Both the position numbers and the translations under genes were made by a program. Below the pieces are notes generated by a model. The model did no database searches. It was not told where the DNA came from and saw only the letters and a program-made list of their open reading frames with translations. This document shows positions 34,684 through 41,811 of a DNA stretch of 64,000 bases, one piece after another. Numbering within the stretch: the first letter of the stretch is position 1; each line of letters starts with the position of its first letter. The stretch comes from Devosia subaequoris (GTDB lineage: Bacteria; Pseudomonadota; Alphaproteobacteria; Rhizobiales; Devosiaceae), in NCBI RefSeq assembly GCF_014197055.1, contig NZ_JACIEW010000001.1, forward strand, positions 682,001 through 746,000, read 5' to 3'.

Positions 34684-35850
34684 TTACGCACCAGTACCGA
34701 CCCCGGTCAGCTCCCGCTTCTCCGCATCGCTCAGGAAGTCCGCCGCCCCGACCCGAGCCCAAAGCGCCGCTCGGTCCTCGGCCAGCGCCTCGACGCTTTC
34801 GAAGTCCGGCACCACCTCCGCCCCGTCGAAGGCCGGCCCCAGCCACCCGCTCAATTCCTGGGCCACCCGCACCACCAGCGGCACCAGGGTCTGCCGCCAC
34901 AGCGCCTTGTTGGCTTCGGCCAGGTTCGCATAGGTATTGTCGCCCGGTATCCCGAGCAGCATGGGCGGGACACCGAACGCCAAGGCGATGTCCCGCGCCG
35001 CGGCGTGCCGCGCTTCGATGAAGTCCATGTCACGCGGACTCATGGCGATGGTTTTCCAGTCGAGCCCGCCATCGAGCACCATGGGTCGGCCGGCATTGGC
35101 CGACCCGGCGAAATGGGCCTCCATCTCTTCCTTGAGGCGATTGAACTGCTCTTCGGTCAGGCTCCCCGTCCCGGCCGAATAAACCAGCGCCCCGCTCGGC
35201 CGCGCCGCATTGTCGAGCAGCGCCTTGTTCCATTGGGCGCTGGCATTGTGGATATCGAGGCTGGTCTGCGCGGCCTCGAGCGGTCCCATGCCGTAGTGGT
35301 CATCCAGCGGATGAAACAGCGCCATATGCAGCACGCCCGGCACCGGAACACTGTCCTGCGAAATCCGTATGGCCCTGCCGCCGGCCTTATAGTCATAGGC
35401 CACGGGCCAGCCGTCGCGCCCGGCCACTACGCTCATCCGGTCCGGCCGCAAGACGAAGAGCGTGCGCACAGCACCATCGACGATCCCCGCCTGAAGATAG
35501 GCATTTCCCGCCGTTTGCAGATAGGCATAGACAGCTTCCAGCATTTCCGCACCGGACTGGCGCCCATTTGGCCTGGTCAGCAGATCGAGCAGCGGATGTT
35601 CGCTCACCGCCTGGCCGTTAATCTTCACCGTCAGCGGCACCCGATTGGCCGCCTCGGCGATCAGTCGCACGCAGCGATAAACCACGGGATTGCGCGTGAA
35701 GCCCTGGTTGACCAGGCTCGCATACCCTCGCCCGCTCCACTGCGCAGGCCCCAACTGGCTCAAAGTCAGCATGGTATGACCGGCGAACGACTTGGTTTCT
35801 TCAGGCGTGTTTGTGCGACCGCCAAAGAGGCGGTTCAGGATATTGGGCAT
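34684..35850 (-). CDS. GTA gp3, portal protein
   Basis: Portal protein of 388 residues, forming the ring through which DNA enters the head. The pattern VNQGFTRNPVVYRCVRLIAEAAN near residue 45-65 and GDNTYANLAEANKALWRQTL near 310-330 are typical of the HK97 portal family. The frame is open to 35937 through a repeat, but the ATG at 35850 is preceded by GAGGAACAAGAC and begins MPNILNRLFGG, so I place the start there. Confidence 0.95.
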   Translation of the reverse strand: MPNILNRLFGGRTNTPEETKSFAGHTMLTLSQLGPAQWSGRGYASLVNQGFTRNPVVYRCVRLIAEAANRVPLTVKINGQAVSEHPLLDLLTRPNGRQSGAEMLEAVYAYLQTAGNAYLQAGIVDGAVRTLFVLRPDRMSVVAGRDGWPVAYDYKAGGRAIRISQDSVPVPGVLHMALFHPLDDHYGMGPLEAAQTSLDIHNASAQWNKALLDNAARPSGALVYSAGTGSLTEEQFNRLKEEMEAHFAGSANAGRPMVLDGGLDWKTIAMSPRDMDFIEARHAAARDIALAFGVPPMLLGIPGDNTYANLAEANKALWRQTLVPLVVRVAQELSGWLGPAFDGAEVVPDFESVEALAEDRAALWARVGAADFLSDAEKRELTGVGTGA

Positions 35851-35870
35851 GTCTTGTTCCTCGTTCTTTC

Positions 35871-35989
35871 GACCCCCACCCAACCTCCCCCTTGCCAGGG
35901 GGAGGGGCGCCGCGGTAGCCCACCGGCAATGCAACAATCTCGATAGGTCCCTCCCCCTGCTTCAGGGGGAGGTTAGGTGGGGGTAGACC
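35871..35989 (-). repeat. 119-bp double-hairpin repeat, copy B
   Basis: Same element as copy A at 31393-31511: two hairpins with arms of type CCTCCCCCT/AGGGGGAGG inside outer arms GACCCCCACC and GGTGGGGGT. Both copies are 119 bp, contain CTCGATAGGTCCCTCCCCCT, and end about 21 bases before a GTA start codon (portal here, gp6 there) in the same orientation. No coding function. Confidence 0.85.
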
Positions 35990-36034
35990 TTGTTGCCCCG
36001 CCATTCGAGCGCAGCTCTCATGGCCTTGCCGCCT

Positions 36035-36059
36035 AAAATCGTTCCACTGGAGCGATTTT
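36035..36059. repeat. 25-bp near-perfect palindrome in the TerL-portal gap
   Basis: Outer arms AAAATCG and CGATTTT enclose TTCCA, a central C and TGGAG, so the whole is a palindrome with one wobble mismatch. A similar palindrome type is frequent in rhizobial intergenic regions, as far as I recall. It lies 14 bases beyond the terminase stop and 45 bases before the 119-bp repeat. The two together fill the 222-base gap 35851-36072, which otherwise holds no gene. Confidence 0.6.
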
Positions 36060-36072
36060 GCCTTCGGCCCGG

Positions 36073-37332
36073 CTACAAGCCCCTCACCCGCGGCCTTTGT
36101 TCGTTCAGCACCAATTCCGTCAGCGCCCAAACCAGTGCATCGACGCGGTCCGGCGAATGGCCATCCGCCTTGCCGTCCGGTCCGAAGGCGCACAGCTCGT
36201 CTTCCAGCGCGGTGAGGCCCTCGACATGCTGCACCAGGCCGCGGGCATAGAGCGCTGCCACGGGTTCTGCCCGCACCCACTTGCCGCGGCTGGCGTAAGC
36301 GGTTCGCACCGGCACAACGGCGTCGACCTGGGCGATCATCTGGCGCACCAGATCACCGCCCTGGTTCACCTCGACAACAATGCAATCGGCGGCATGGGCG
36401 TGGAATGCCGCTACAGCCCGTCGCGCCCACGTGATCGGCGAAGCCTGCTTGAGCGTGGCGTCCTCGAGCACCAAGGCGCCATCACCCTGCCGAGCGGCAA
36501 CAATGATCCCGCACGCATCAGACCGGGCGTGTCCGGTCACCGGGGGGTCGACCGCCACCACGATCCGGCCGTCGGGCGCGCTCGTCGCCCGGCCAAACAT
36601 GGCCCGCTGCCAGAGCGCGTCGGGACGATCCTCGATCAGTTCGCCATCGAGTTCCTGGCGGCCAAGCACGGTGCCGCGATAGCGCGCCACCACCGCGTCC
36701 AGAAAGGTCGGCGCCAGATGCGCCTGGTTCTCGTGCGTGGCGATATGCACCACGGCCGTCCGCTCGTCCCCGAGCAGACGGCGTATCAATGCCGTCGGGC
36801 GCGGCGTCGTCGTTGCCAATTGGCGCGGTCTGTCGCCCAGCCGCAAGCTGAATTGCAGCATGTCCCAGGCGGCTTCCGCATGGGGCCATTTGCCGATTTC
36901 ATCGCACCAGGCTGCCGCGAATTGCGGTCCACGGAAGCGCTCGGGGTCCGATGCCGTCAGAATCGTTGCCTCGGCTCCATTGGGCCAGCGCAAATGGTTC
37001 TTGCCCCACAAGGTGGGCCGCTCATCATCCTTATGCACGGCCATAAGACCGCTTTCGCCGCGCACCATGATGTCGAGCGCTTCGGTCATCGTTTCACCCA
37101 CCAGGGCGATCGGCGATATTCGCTGCCGCGCCAGTTGCCGCACCCATTCGGCACCGGCCCGCGTCTTGCCCGAACCGCGTCCCCCCATCAGCAGCCAGGT
37201 CGTCCAGTCGCCATCGGGCGGCAATTGCTTGGCGAAGGCCCATTTCTGCCAGTTATAGTATTGGGCTTCGACCTCGTCGTCGCCGAGGGAGTCGACCTCG
37301 GCCTGCGAGCTAGCGGGATTTAAACTGGTCAA
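36073..37332 (-). CDS. GTA gp2, large terminase subunit
   Basis: DNA-packaging motor of 419 residues. The ATPase domain has Walker A GGRGSGKT at 50-57 and a Walker B-like AAWCDEIG near 130-140. The nuclease domain has AVDPPVTG (first metal-binding Asp) and further acidic residues toward the C-terminus. The start codon is probably TTG at 37332, inside the end of gp1 (23-base overlap); no ATG lies near the conserved start and no strong Shine-Dalgarno is visible, so translation may be coupled to gp1. Confidence 0.93.
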   Translation of the reverse strand: MTSLNPASSQAEVDSLGDDEVEAQYYNWQKWAFAKQLPPDGDWTTWLLMGGRGSGKTRAGAEWVRQLARQRISPIALVGETMTEALDIMVRGESGLMAVHKDDERPTLWGKNHLRWPNGAEATILTASDPERFRGPQFAAAWCDEIGKWPHAEAAWDMLQFSLRLGDRPRQLATTTPRPTALIRRLLGDERTAVVHIATHENQAHLAPTFLDAVVARYRGTVLGRQELDGELIEDRPDALWQRAMFGRATSAPDGRIVVAVDPPVTGHARSDACGIIVAARQGDGALVLEDATLKQASPITWARRAVAAFHAHAADCIVVEVNQGGDLVRQMIAQVDAVVPVRTAYASRGKWVRAEPVAALYARGLVQHVEGLTALEDELCAFGPDGKADGHSPDRVDALVWALTELVLNEQRPRVRGL

Positions 37333-37732
37333 GGCGCTTAACGAGTTTGGCCCGCAAATCGGTCATGTCCTTGCGGCCGGCTGGGTCCACATTGCGCTCC
37401 GCCGCGCCCAGTTCGATCAGCTTGTCCAGCGTCTTGACCTGCGTGGCCAATGTGTTCGTGCGTTTCTCCACCGGTTCATTTCTGGCCATTTCCAAATCCC
37501 TTATCTGTCGTTCGAGCACTTTGAGCATCCGCGACACCAGCACCGCCTCTTTCGGCCTGCGCTCGCGCTGGCTGAGCCAACCTTCGCATTGGCGGCGGTA
37601 GCGCAGCTGCGACACGGTGATGCCGTGCCGCTTGCAGATGGTCTTTGGTTCAAACAGCCGCCCTTCATATTCGCCGCGAATAGTCTGCCAGTCGGGCGGC
37701 GCCGGCCGCTCGATATCGTCAGGGCTTTCCAT
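37310..37732 (-). CDS. GTA gp1, small terminase-like protein
   Basis: First gene of the cluster, 140 residues. The N-terminal part (WQTIRGEYEGRLFEPKTICK then HGITVSQLRYRR) resembles a helix-turn-helix that would bind DNA, and the C-terminal half is a long charged helix suited to oligomerisation. In RcGTA the gp1 protein acts as the small terminase. The gap upstream to DUF2254 (132 bases) should contain the cluster promoter; I could not define it. Confidence 0.8.
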   Translation of the reverse strand: MESPDDIERPAPPDWQTIRGEYEGRLFEPKTICKRHGITVSQLRYRRQCEGWLSQRERRPKEAVLVSRMLKVLERQIRDLEMARNEPVEKRTNTLATQVKTLDKLIELGAAERNVDPAGRKDMTDLRAKLVKRLDQFKSR

Positions 37733-37864
37733 GCCACTATGTCCTGAAATTGCCGGGGCTCACGGCCCCCTCATCGACCCAATTTGTCGACCATGCCTGA
37801 ACACTAGCAGACCGGCGTCACGCGGGGATAACTTCTACAACAACCTCGGAGAAACAGAGGCACC

Positions 37865-39085
37865 TTATTTTAGCGTCCCCGCCGCCTTGAGGGCCGCCTT
37901 GTCGCTCTTTGCGCTCATCGCCGTCAGGCCACGCTCCACTGCGTCGGCGATCATGCCCTTGGCGGCCTTCTCCATTTCAGGCCGGCAGCGTGCCAGGGTC
38001 TTCAGCCCCGCTACCATCCGCAACATCACTTCAATGCTGCCTGCACCGTCCCTGGCGATCGGCCTGAAGGAATCGGCCATAAGGTCGTCGGGGTCCAGCG
38101 GCGCCACCAGCAACCGCTCGTATTTGAGATCACTGTCCTCGACCGGCCGCTCCGCCAGCACACGCACCAGTGTGCTCACCACAGCGATGGCGGTGCCAGG
38201 ATCGTTGATTCCCGGTGACAGGGCCTTGCTTCCGATCTCGGCCAGTACGATCAGCCCGAAGCGCGGATCGCTATCAAAAGTGCGACCAGTGCCCACGGTG
38301 AAAGCACCGGCCAATCTGTCCGCCATATCGTCTTCCAGCGTTCCGGCAACGAGCATGAGTGGACGGTCAGGGGCTGCATAGGCACCCGGACGTGAGGTGA
38401 TGGTGATCAGCAGTTCGTGTTGTTCAGCCAACTCCTGCAGGCGCGACAGGTCTACGTGTTGTACGTAGCCGGTCTTGCGGGAAAAGACAGGCTCGCCTGA
38501 TGGCTTTCCGCTGAGCCGCCGACATCCCAGCAAACCGTCTCCCGGCACCGTCCTGAAAGCCTTCTCGGTGGCAGACCCGACCTTGCTGACTGTTTCACCG
38601 ACGCGGCCGATGGAAGACATCTGGCCAATCCAGCGGATGAGCGCGGCGACAACCAGCACCACCACGGCCAGGGTTACCGCAAACAGCAGGAGACGCCCCG
38701 CCTCGCTGTAAATGTTGGCGGACAACCCTATGATCCCGACAATAGAAAACAGAAACGCCCCGATGAACACCGAGATTGAGGTTTGCGCGCTGCGATCACC
38801 CACAATCAGGGGTACGGCTCTGGGCGTGGTGGACGCGGAAGCGCTCGAAAGCGCGCTGACTATGGTGGAGAGTGAGAAGACCGCAACTGTCAGCAGGCTC
38901 GAAGCCAGCACTGTCAGGATGGATTCCACGGCTTCGGATGACAGGGTGAACGGCAATTTGTCGGGAACCAGGCCGGACGTCGCATAGGCGATCACTACGG
39001 TCAGAATGGCGACCAATGAGAATGCGGCCGGCAGAAACCACATCTTCTGGACCATCTGCCGGAGCTTGAACGCGATTTGACTCAT
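37865..39085 (-). CDS. DUF2254 membrane protein
   Basis: Predicted inner-membrane protein of 406 residues. Four hydrophobic segments lie in the first 150 residues (about 15-37, 55-85, 100-125, 130-150), followed by a soluble C-terminal part containing GINDPGTAIAVVSTL, the recognisable DUF2254 signature. Function unknown for the family. Monocistronic by appearance, separated by 132 bases from the GTA cluster. Confidence 0.88.
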   Translation of the reverse strand: MSQIAFKLRQMVQKMWFLPAAFSLVAILTVVIAYATSGLVPDKLPFTLSSEAVESILTVLASSLLTVAVFSLSTIVSALSSASASTTPRAVPLIVGDRSAQTSISVFIGAFLFSIVGIIGLSANIYSEAGRLLLFAVTLAVVVLVVAALIRWIGQMSSIGRVGETVSKVGSATEKAFRTVPGDGLLGCRRLSGKPSGEPVFSRKTGYVQHVDLSRLQELAEQHELLITITSRPGAYAAPDRPLMLVAGTLEDDMADRLAGAFTVGTGRTFDSDPRFGLIVLAEIGSKALSPGINDPGTAIAVVSTLVRVLAERPVEDSDLKYERLLVAPLDPDDLMADSFRPIARDGAGSIEVMLRMVAGLKTLARCRPEMEKAAKGMIADAVERGLTAMSAKSDKAALKAAGTLK

Positions 39086-39154
39086 GGATTTTCCCCTCAG
39101 AAGGTAAGTCTTACCCCCTGGGTTTGGTTGCGCCCAGCCCGGTCGGAACTGATT

Positions 39155-40414
39155 CTAGGAACCGAAAATACGCCGCGCTTCGAGAGCCAGGCCGAGCCCG
39201 ACGCTTCCCAGCACGTCGGTGCGGACAATTTCGGCTTCGGGGAATAATGCACTCAGTCTCCCGGCAACGGCCGGGACCAGTGTCGAGCCGCCCGTCAGTA
39301 TCAGGCTGCCGACCTGCGCCGCCGCAAGATCAGCCGCGCGCAAGGTCTCACCGATTGTGCTCTCTAGTCTTCCGATGGAAGGTGCCAGCGCGTCCGCCAA
39401 TTGCGCGCTCGTCATCTCCGTCTTGATGCTGTGATCCCGCACTTCAAAGGAAAAGGACACGGCCCCGCGATCCGAGAGCGCAATCTTGGCCTCTTCCACC
39501 GCGCCAATCAGGCGGTGGCCCAATCGTTCTTCCACCAGCGCCACGAAGGTTTCGACTTTCTCGGGCTCCCTGGCCTCCCGGATGGTTGAGCGCAGATCGC
39601 GCTGCGCTTTGGCGTCATATAACCTGTTGATCCGGTGCCAGGTGGAAAGATCGACATAGGGCGCCACCGGCAGATGCCGCTTGCCGTCCAGCGTTCGCGA
39701 ACCAAGACCAAGCTCGGGCATCACCCGGCTCATGGCCAGCAGCCGGTCGAAATCCGTACCGCCGATATGCATGCCGGCGGTCGCGAGAATGTCGTCACTC
39801 CGGTCTGACCGACCGGCCCGTTCCGGCGCCACGCGCACCAGCGAAAAGTCCGAGGTACCACCGCCAAGGTCAACGATCAGGGCAATGCGCTCGCCGCTGA
39901 CCTGTCGCTCATAGTCAAGCGCTGCGGCGATGGGCTCGAACTGAAACGCGATTTCCTGAAAACCCTGCGCCCGGACCGCAGCCTCAAGCTGGCCCTGCGC
40001 TTCCCGATCCGCCGCAGGGTCGTCATCCACGAAATGCACGGGGCGCCCCATCACGACGCTGGTCAGTTCCTGCCCAAGCGTGGACTCGGCGCGTCGTTTG
40101 AGTTCCCCGACATAGGTGCCAATGATCTCGCCAAAGCCGAGCCGCTGCTTCTTGACCCGGGTCGTATCGGCATAAAGCGCCGTGCCCAGCACACTTTTGA
40201 GCGAGCGCATCAACCGGCCATCGGCGCCGCTGACATATTCAGCCAGGGCGGCCCGCCCGAGATAGAGCTGGTCATCCTCAAAGTTGAAAAACAGGACACT
40301 GGGCAGCGTCCGCTCGTCCCCCTCCAGCGGCACCAGCGTGGGCTGGCCGTGCTTATCGATCTGCCCCAGCGTCGAATTGGATGTGCCGAAATCCAGGCCA
40401 CAGGATTGGGTCAT
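39155..40414 (-). CDS. yegD: Hsp70-like chaperone (YegD family)
   Basis: Actin-fold ATPase of 419 residues. Phosphate loop 1 is GLDFGTSNST near the N-terminus, phosphate loop 2 is VDLGGGTSDFSL near 205, and the adenosine motif LILTGGSTLVPAV is near 375. The C-terminal substrate-binding domain of DnaK is absent, which is normal for YegD. Client proteins are unknown. Starts with ATG; the next gene upstream is on the opposite strand. Confidence 0.9.
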   Translation of the reverse strand: MTQSCGLDFGTSNSTLGQIDKHGQPTLVPLEGDERTLPSVLFFNFEDDQLYLGRAALAEYVSGADGRLMRSLKSVLGTALYADTTRVKKQRLGFGEIIGTYVGELKRRAESTLGQELTSVVMGRPVHFVDDDPAADREAQGQLEAAVRAQGFQEIAFQFEPIAAALDYERQVSGERIALIVDLGGGTSDFSLVRVAPERAGRSDRSDDILATAGMHIGGTDFDRLLAMSRVMPELGLGSRTLDGKRHLPVAPYVDLSTWHRINRLYDAKAQRDLRSTIREAREPEKVETFVALVEERLGHRLIGAVEEAKIALSDRGAVSFSFEVRDHSIKTEMTSAQLADALAPSIGRLESTIGETLRAADLAAAQVGSLILTGGSTLVPAVAGRLSALFPEAEIVRTDVLGSVGLGLALEARRIFGS

Positions 40415-40506
40415 GGCGCGCCGTCCGCAAAAATGGAGAGGTCGCGCCTACCGCGCGGGGACGGGTCTCTTAGTGGTTGCCAGTCTCCCTGACAACCATT
40501 GGCATA

Positions 40507-41145
40507 TCAGGCCGCCTTGCGCCGTTTGTCGTCACGCCCGCGCAGGTCCATGACTTCCAGCCGCGCCAAGCCGCGCCGCTGGGCCTTCTTGACCGCCTGG
40601 GAGGCGGCATTGAGCACCGAGCGATCCAGTTTCCCCTGTGGATTGACCACGGCAACGCCAGTGCTCAGCGTCACCTGACCAGCATGGCTTTCGCGATTGG
40701 GGATCCCCTCGCGGCGCAGTGCGGCGGCAATCCGGCTAGCCAGTTCCCGGGCCATCAGCGCCGGCATGTCCGGCAGCACGAGCATAAAGCCGGCCTGTCC
40801 GCTGCGCAGGCAGATATCAGTTTCGCGAGTCAACTGCGCGGCAATGATCGATTCGAGGGAATCAAGGCTCTCCTCGACCGCCTCGCGGCCATAGGCGGCG
40901 AAATATTCGGCGTAGCCATCGACTTCGAGGGCCAGGACGCAAAGCGACACATTTCGCTCGGCGCACTGGCTCCAGCCGCGCCGCAAAGCCTCGTCGATGC
41001 GCTGCACGAGGCGCGATTTCTTGTTGGGATTGCGAGCGATGGCGGGATGGCCATAGGGCGGCTCGTGCGTGTCGCTGCCGCGCGCCAGAGCTGCGCGAAT
41101 ACGCGCCCAAAGCCCTTCACTGCCGCTCATGGTCACTCTGTTCAT
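40507..41145 (-). CDS. Degenerate GGDEF-domain protein
   Basis: 212-residue cytoplasmic protein. Residues about 50-200 follow the diguanylate cyclase fold (LCVLALEVDGYAEYFAAYG, then TLSTGVAVVNPQGKLDRSV), but the catalytic GGDEF loop is replaced by SGQAG in RSGQAGFMLVL, so cyclase activity is unlikely. It may sense GTP or act as a scaffold. AGGACAGGCTAG before the ATG at 41145 supports that start. No partner gene in the immediate neighbourhood. Confidence 0.7.
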   Translation of the reverse strand: MNRVTMSGSEGLWARIRAALARGSDTHEPPYGHPAIARNPNKKSRLVQRIDEALRRGWSQCAERNVSLCVLALEVDGYAEYFAAYGREAVEESLDSLESIIAAQLTRETDICLRSGQAGFMLVLPDMPALMARELASRIAAALRREGIPNRESHAGQVTLSTGVAVVNPQGKLDRSVLNAASQAVKKAQRRGLARLEVMDLRGRDDKRRKAA

Positions 41146-41221
41146 CTAGCCTGTCCTGGGCCGCTACCAAACTGGGACAATCAGGCCACACTTATGGTTA
41201 ACAGCAGGTAAGCACATCACC

Positions 41222-41677
41222 TCAAAGACTTTCCGGCGGCTCCCATTCGGGCCAGTCCACGGCGTGCTCTTCCCATTGCTCCGGATCGACTTCGGTTTCC
41301 AGAAAGGTGCGCCCTTTGGCCGAAACGCCTGCGTCCACCACGGTTTGGGGATCACCCGAAACCAGTGGATGCCACCAGGCCAGGCCCTTTCCCTCGGCCA
41401 GACGACGGTATGCGCAGGTCGTGGGGATCCAGGGGATATCCCGGACATTTTCTGGCGTCAGCTTGATGCAGTCTGGCACGATTTCCTGGCGCCGGGGATA
41501 GTTCGTGCAGGCACAAGTGTCTCCATCGAGCAGCTTGCAACGCACGTCCGAGGTGATGAGCGTGCCGCTATCCTCGTCCTCAAGCTTGATCAGGCAGCAC
41601 CGCCCGCAACCATCGCACAGGGCTTCCCATTCGGTTGGTGACATCTGCTCGAGCGACTTTTCTTCCCAGAAGGCCAT
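41222..41677 (-). CDS. YcgN-family cysteine cluster protein (UPF0260)
   Basis: 151-residue protein with the YcgN cysteine pattern: CDGCGRCC near 21-28, then further cysteines in RCKLL, DTCACTNY, PDCIKL and TTCAYR. The cysteines could bind a metal or Fe-S cluster; the exact role of the family is not known. Transcribed away from the penicillin-binding protein gene, with 134 bases between the two preferred starts. Confidence 0.9.
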   Translation of the reverse strand: MAFWEEKSLEQMSPTEWEALCDGCGRCCLIKLEDEDSGTLITSDVRCKLLDGDTCACTNYPRRQEIVPDCIKLTPENVRDIPWIPTTCAYRRLAEGKGLAWWHPLVSGDPQTVVDAGVSAKGRTFLETEVDPEQWEEHAVDWPEWEPPESL

Positions 41678-41811
41678 ATTTACCGTTTGCTATTCATGCT
41701 GTTGCCGGTTTGCGCTTGCGGGCGGGCCAATGCAATCATATTCCAGCGATTGCGTTGCCTTGTCCGCGTATTGCGGGCAAACCTCCCCATAGCGGGGCGT
41801 TGGGGTGCGAA

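Larger units (their letters stand above)
22126..37732 (-). mobile_element. Gene transfer agent (RcGTA-type) structural cluster
   Basis: About 15.6 kb of co-oriented phage-derived genes in the order known from Rhodobacter capsulatus GTA: gp1, terminase, portal, protease, capsid, gp6-gp9, gp10 and chaperone, short tape measure, gp12-gp15, then a lysis gene. There is no integrase, repressor, replication gene, lysogeny module or attachment site. Genes are packed with 4-base overlaps, and the tape measure is very short (179 residues), implying a short tail. All this indicates a domesticated GTA rather than a prophage. The frames of all structural genes look intact, so particle production is plausible. 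Confidence 0.92.

Noticed and set aside
34276-35946. Plus-strand open frame of 556 codons opposite the portal gene
   Set aside because: Antisense shadow of the portal and insert genes, with low-complexity Arg/Pro/His-rich translation and no ribosome site.
31393-35989. CRISPR array or transposon ends as explanation of the 119-bp repeats
   Set aside because: Only two copies 4.5 kb apart, internal hairpins, no regular spacers, no transposase and no target duplications seen.
22126-37732. Ordinary prophage
   Set aside because: No integrase, repressor, replication or attachment site; gene order and short tape measure match a gene transfer agent.
41635-41811. N-terminal extension of the penicillin-binding protein
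   Set aside because: It would overlap YcgN in antisense and has no ribosome site; GTG at 41812 yields the family-like start.
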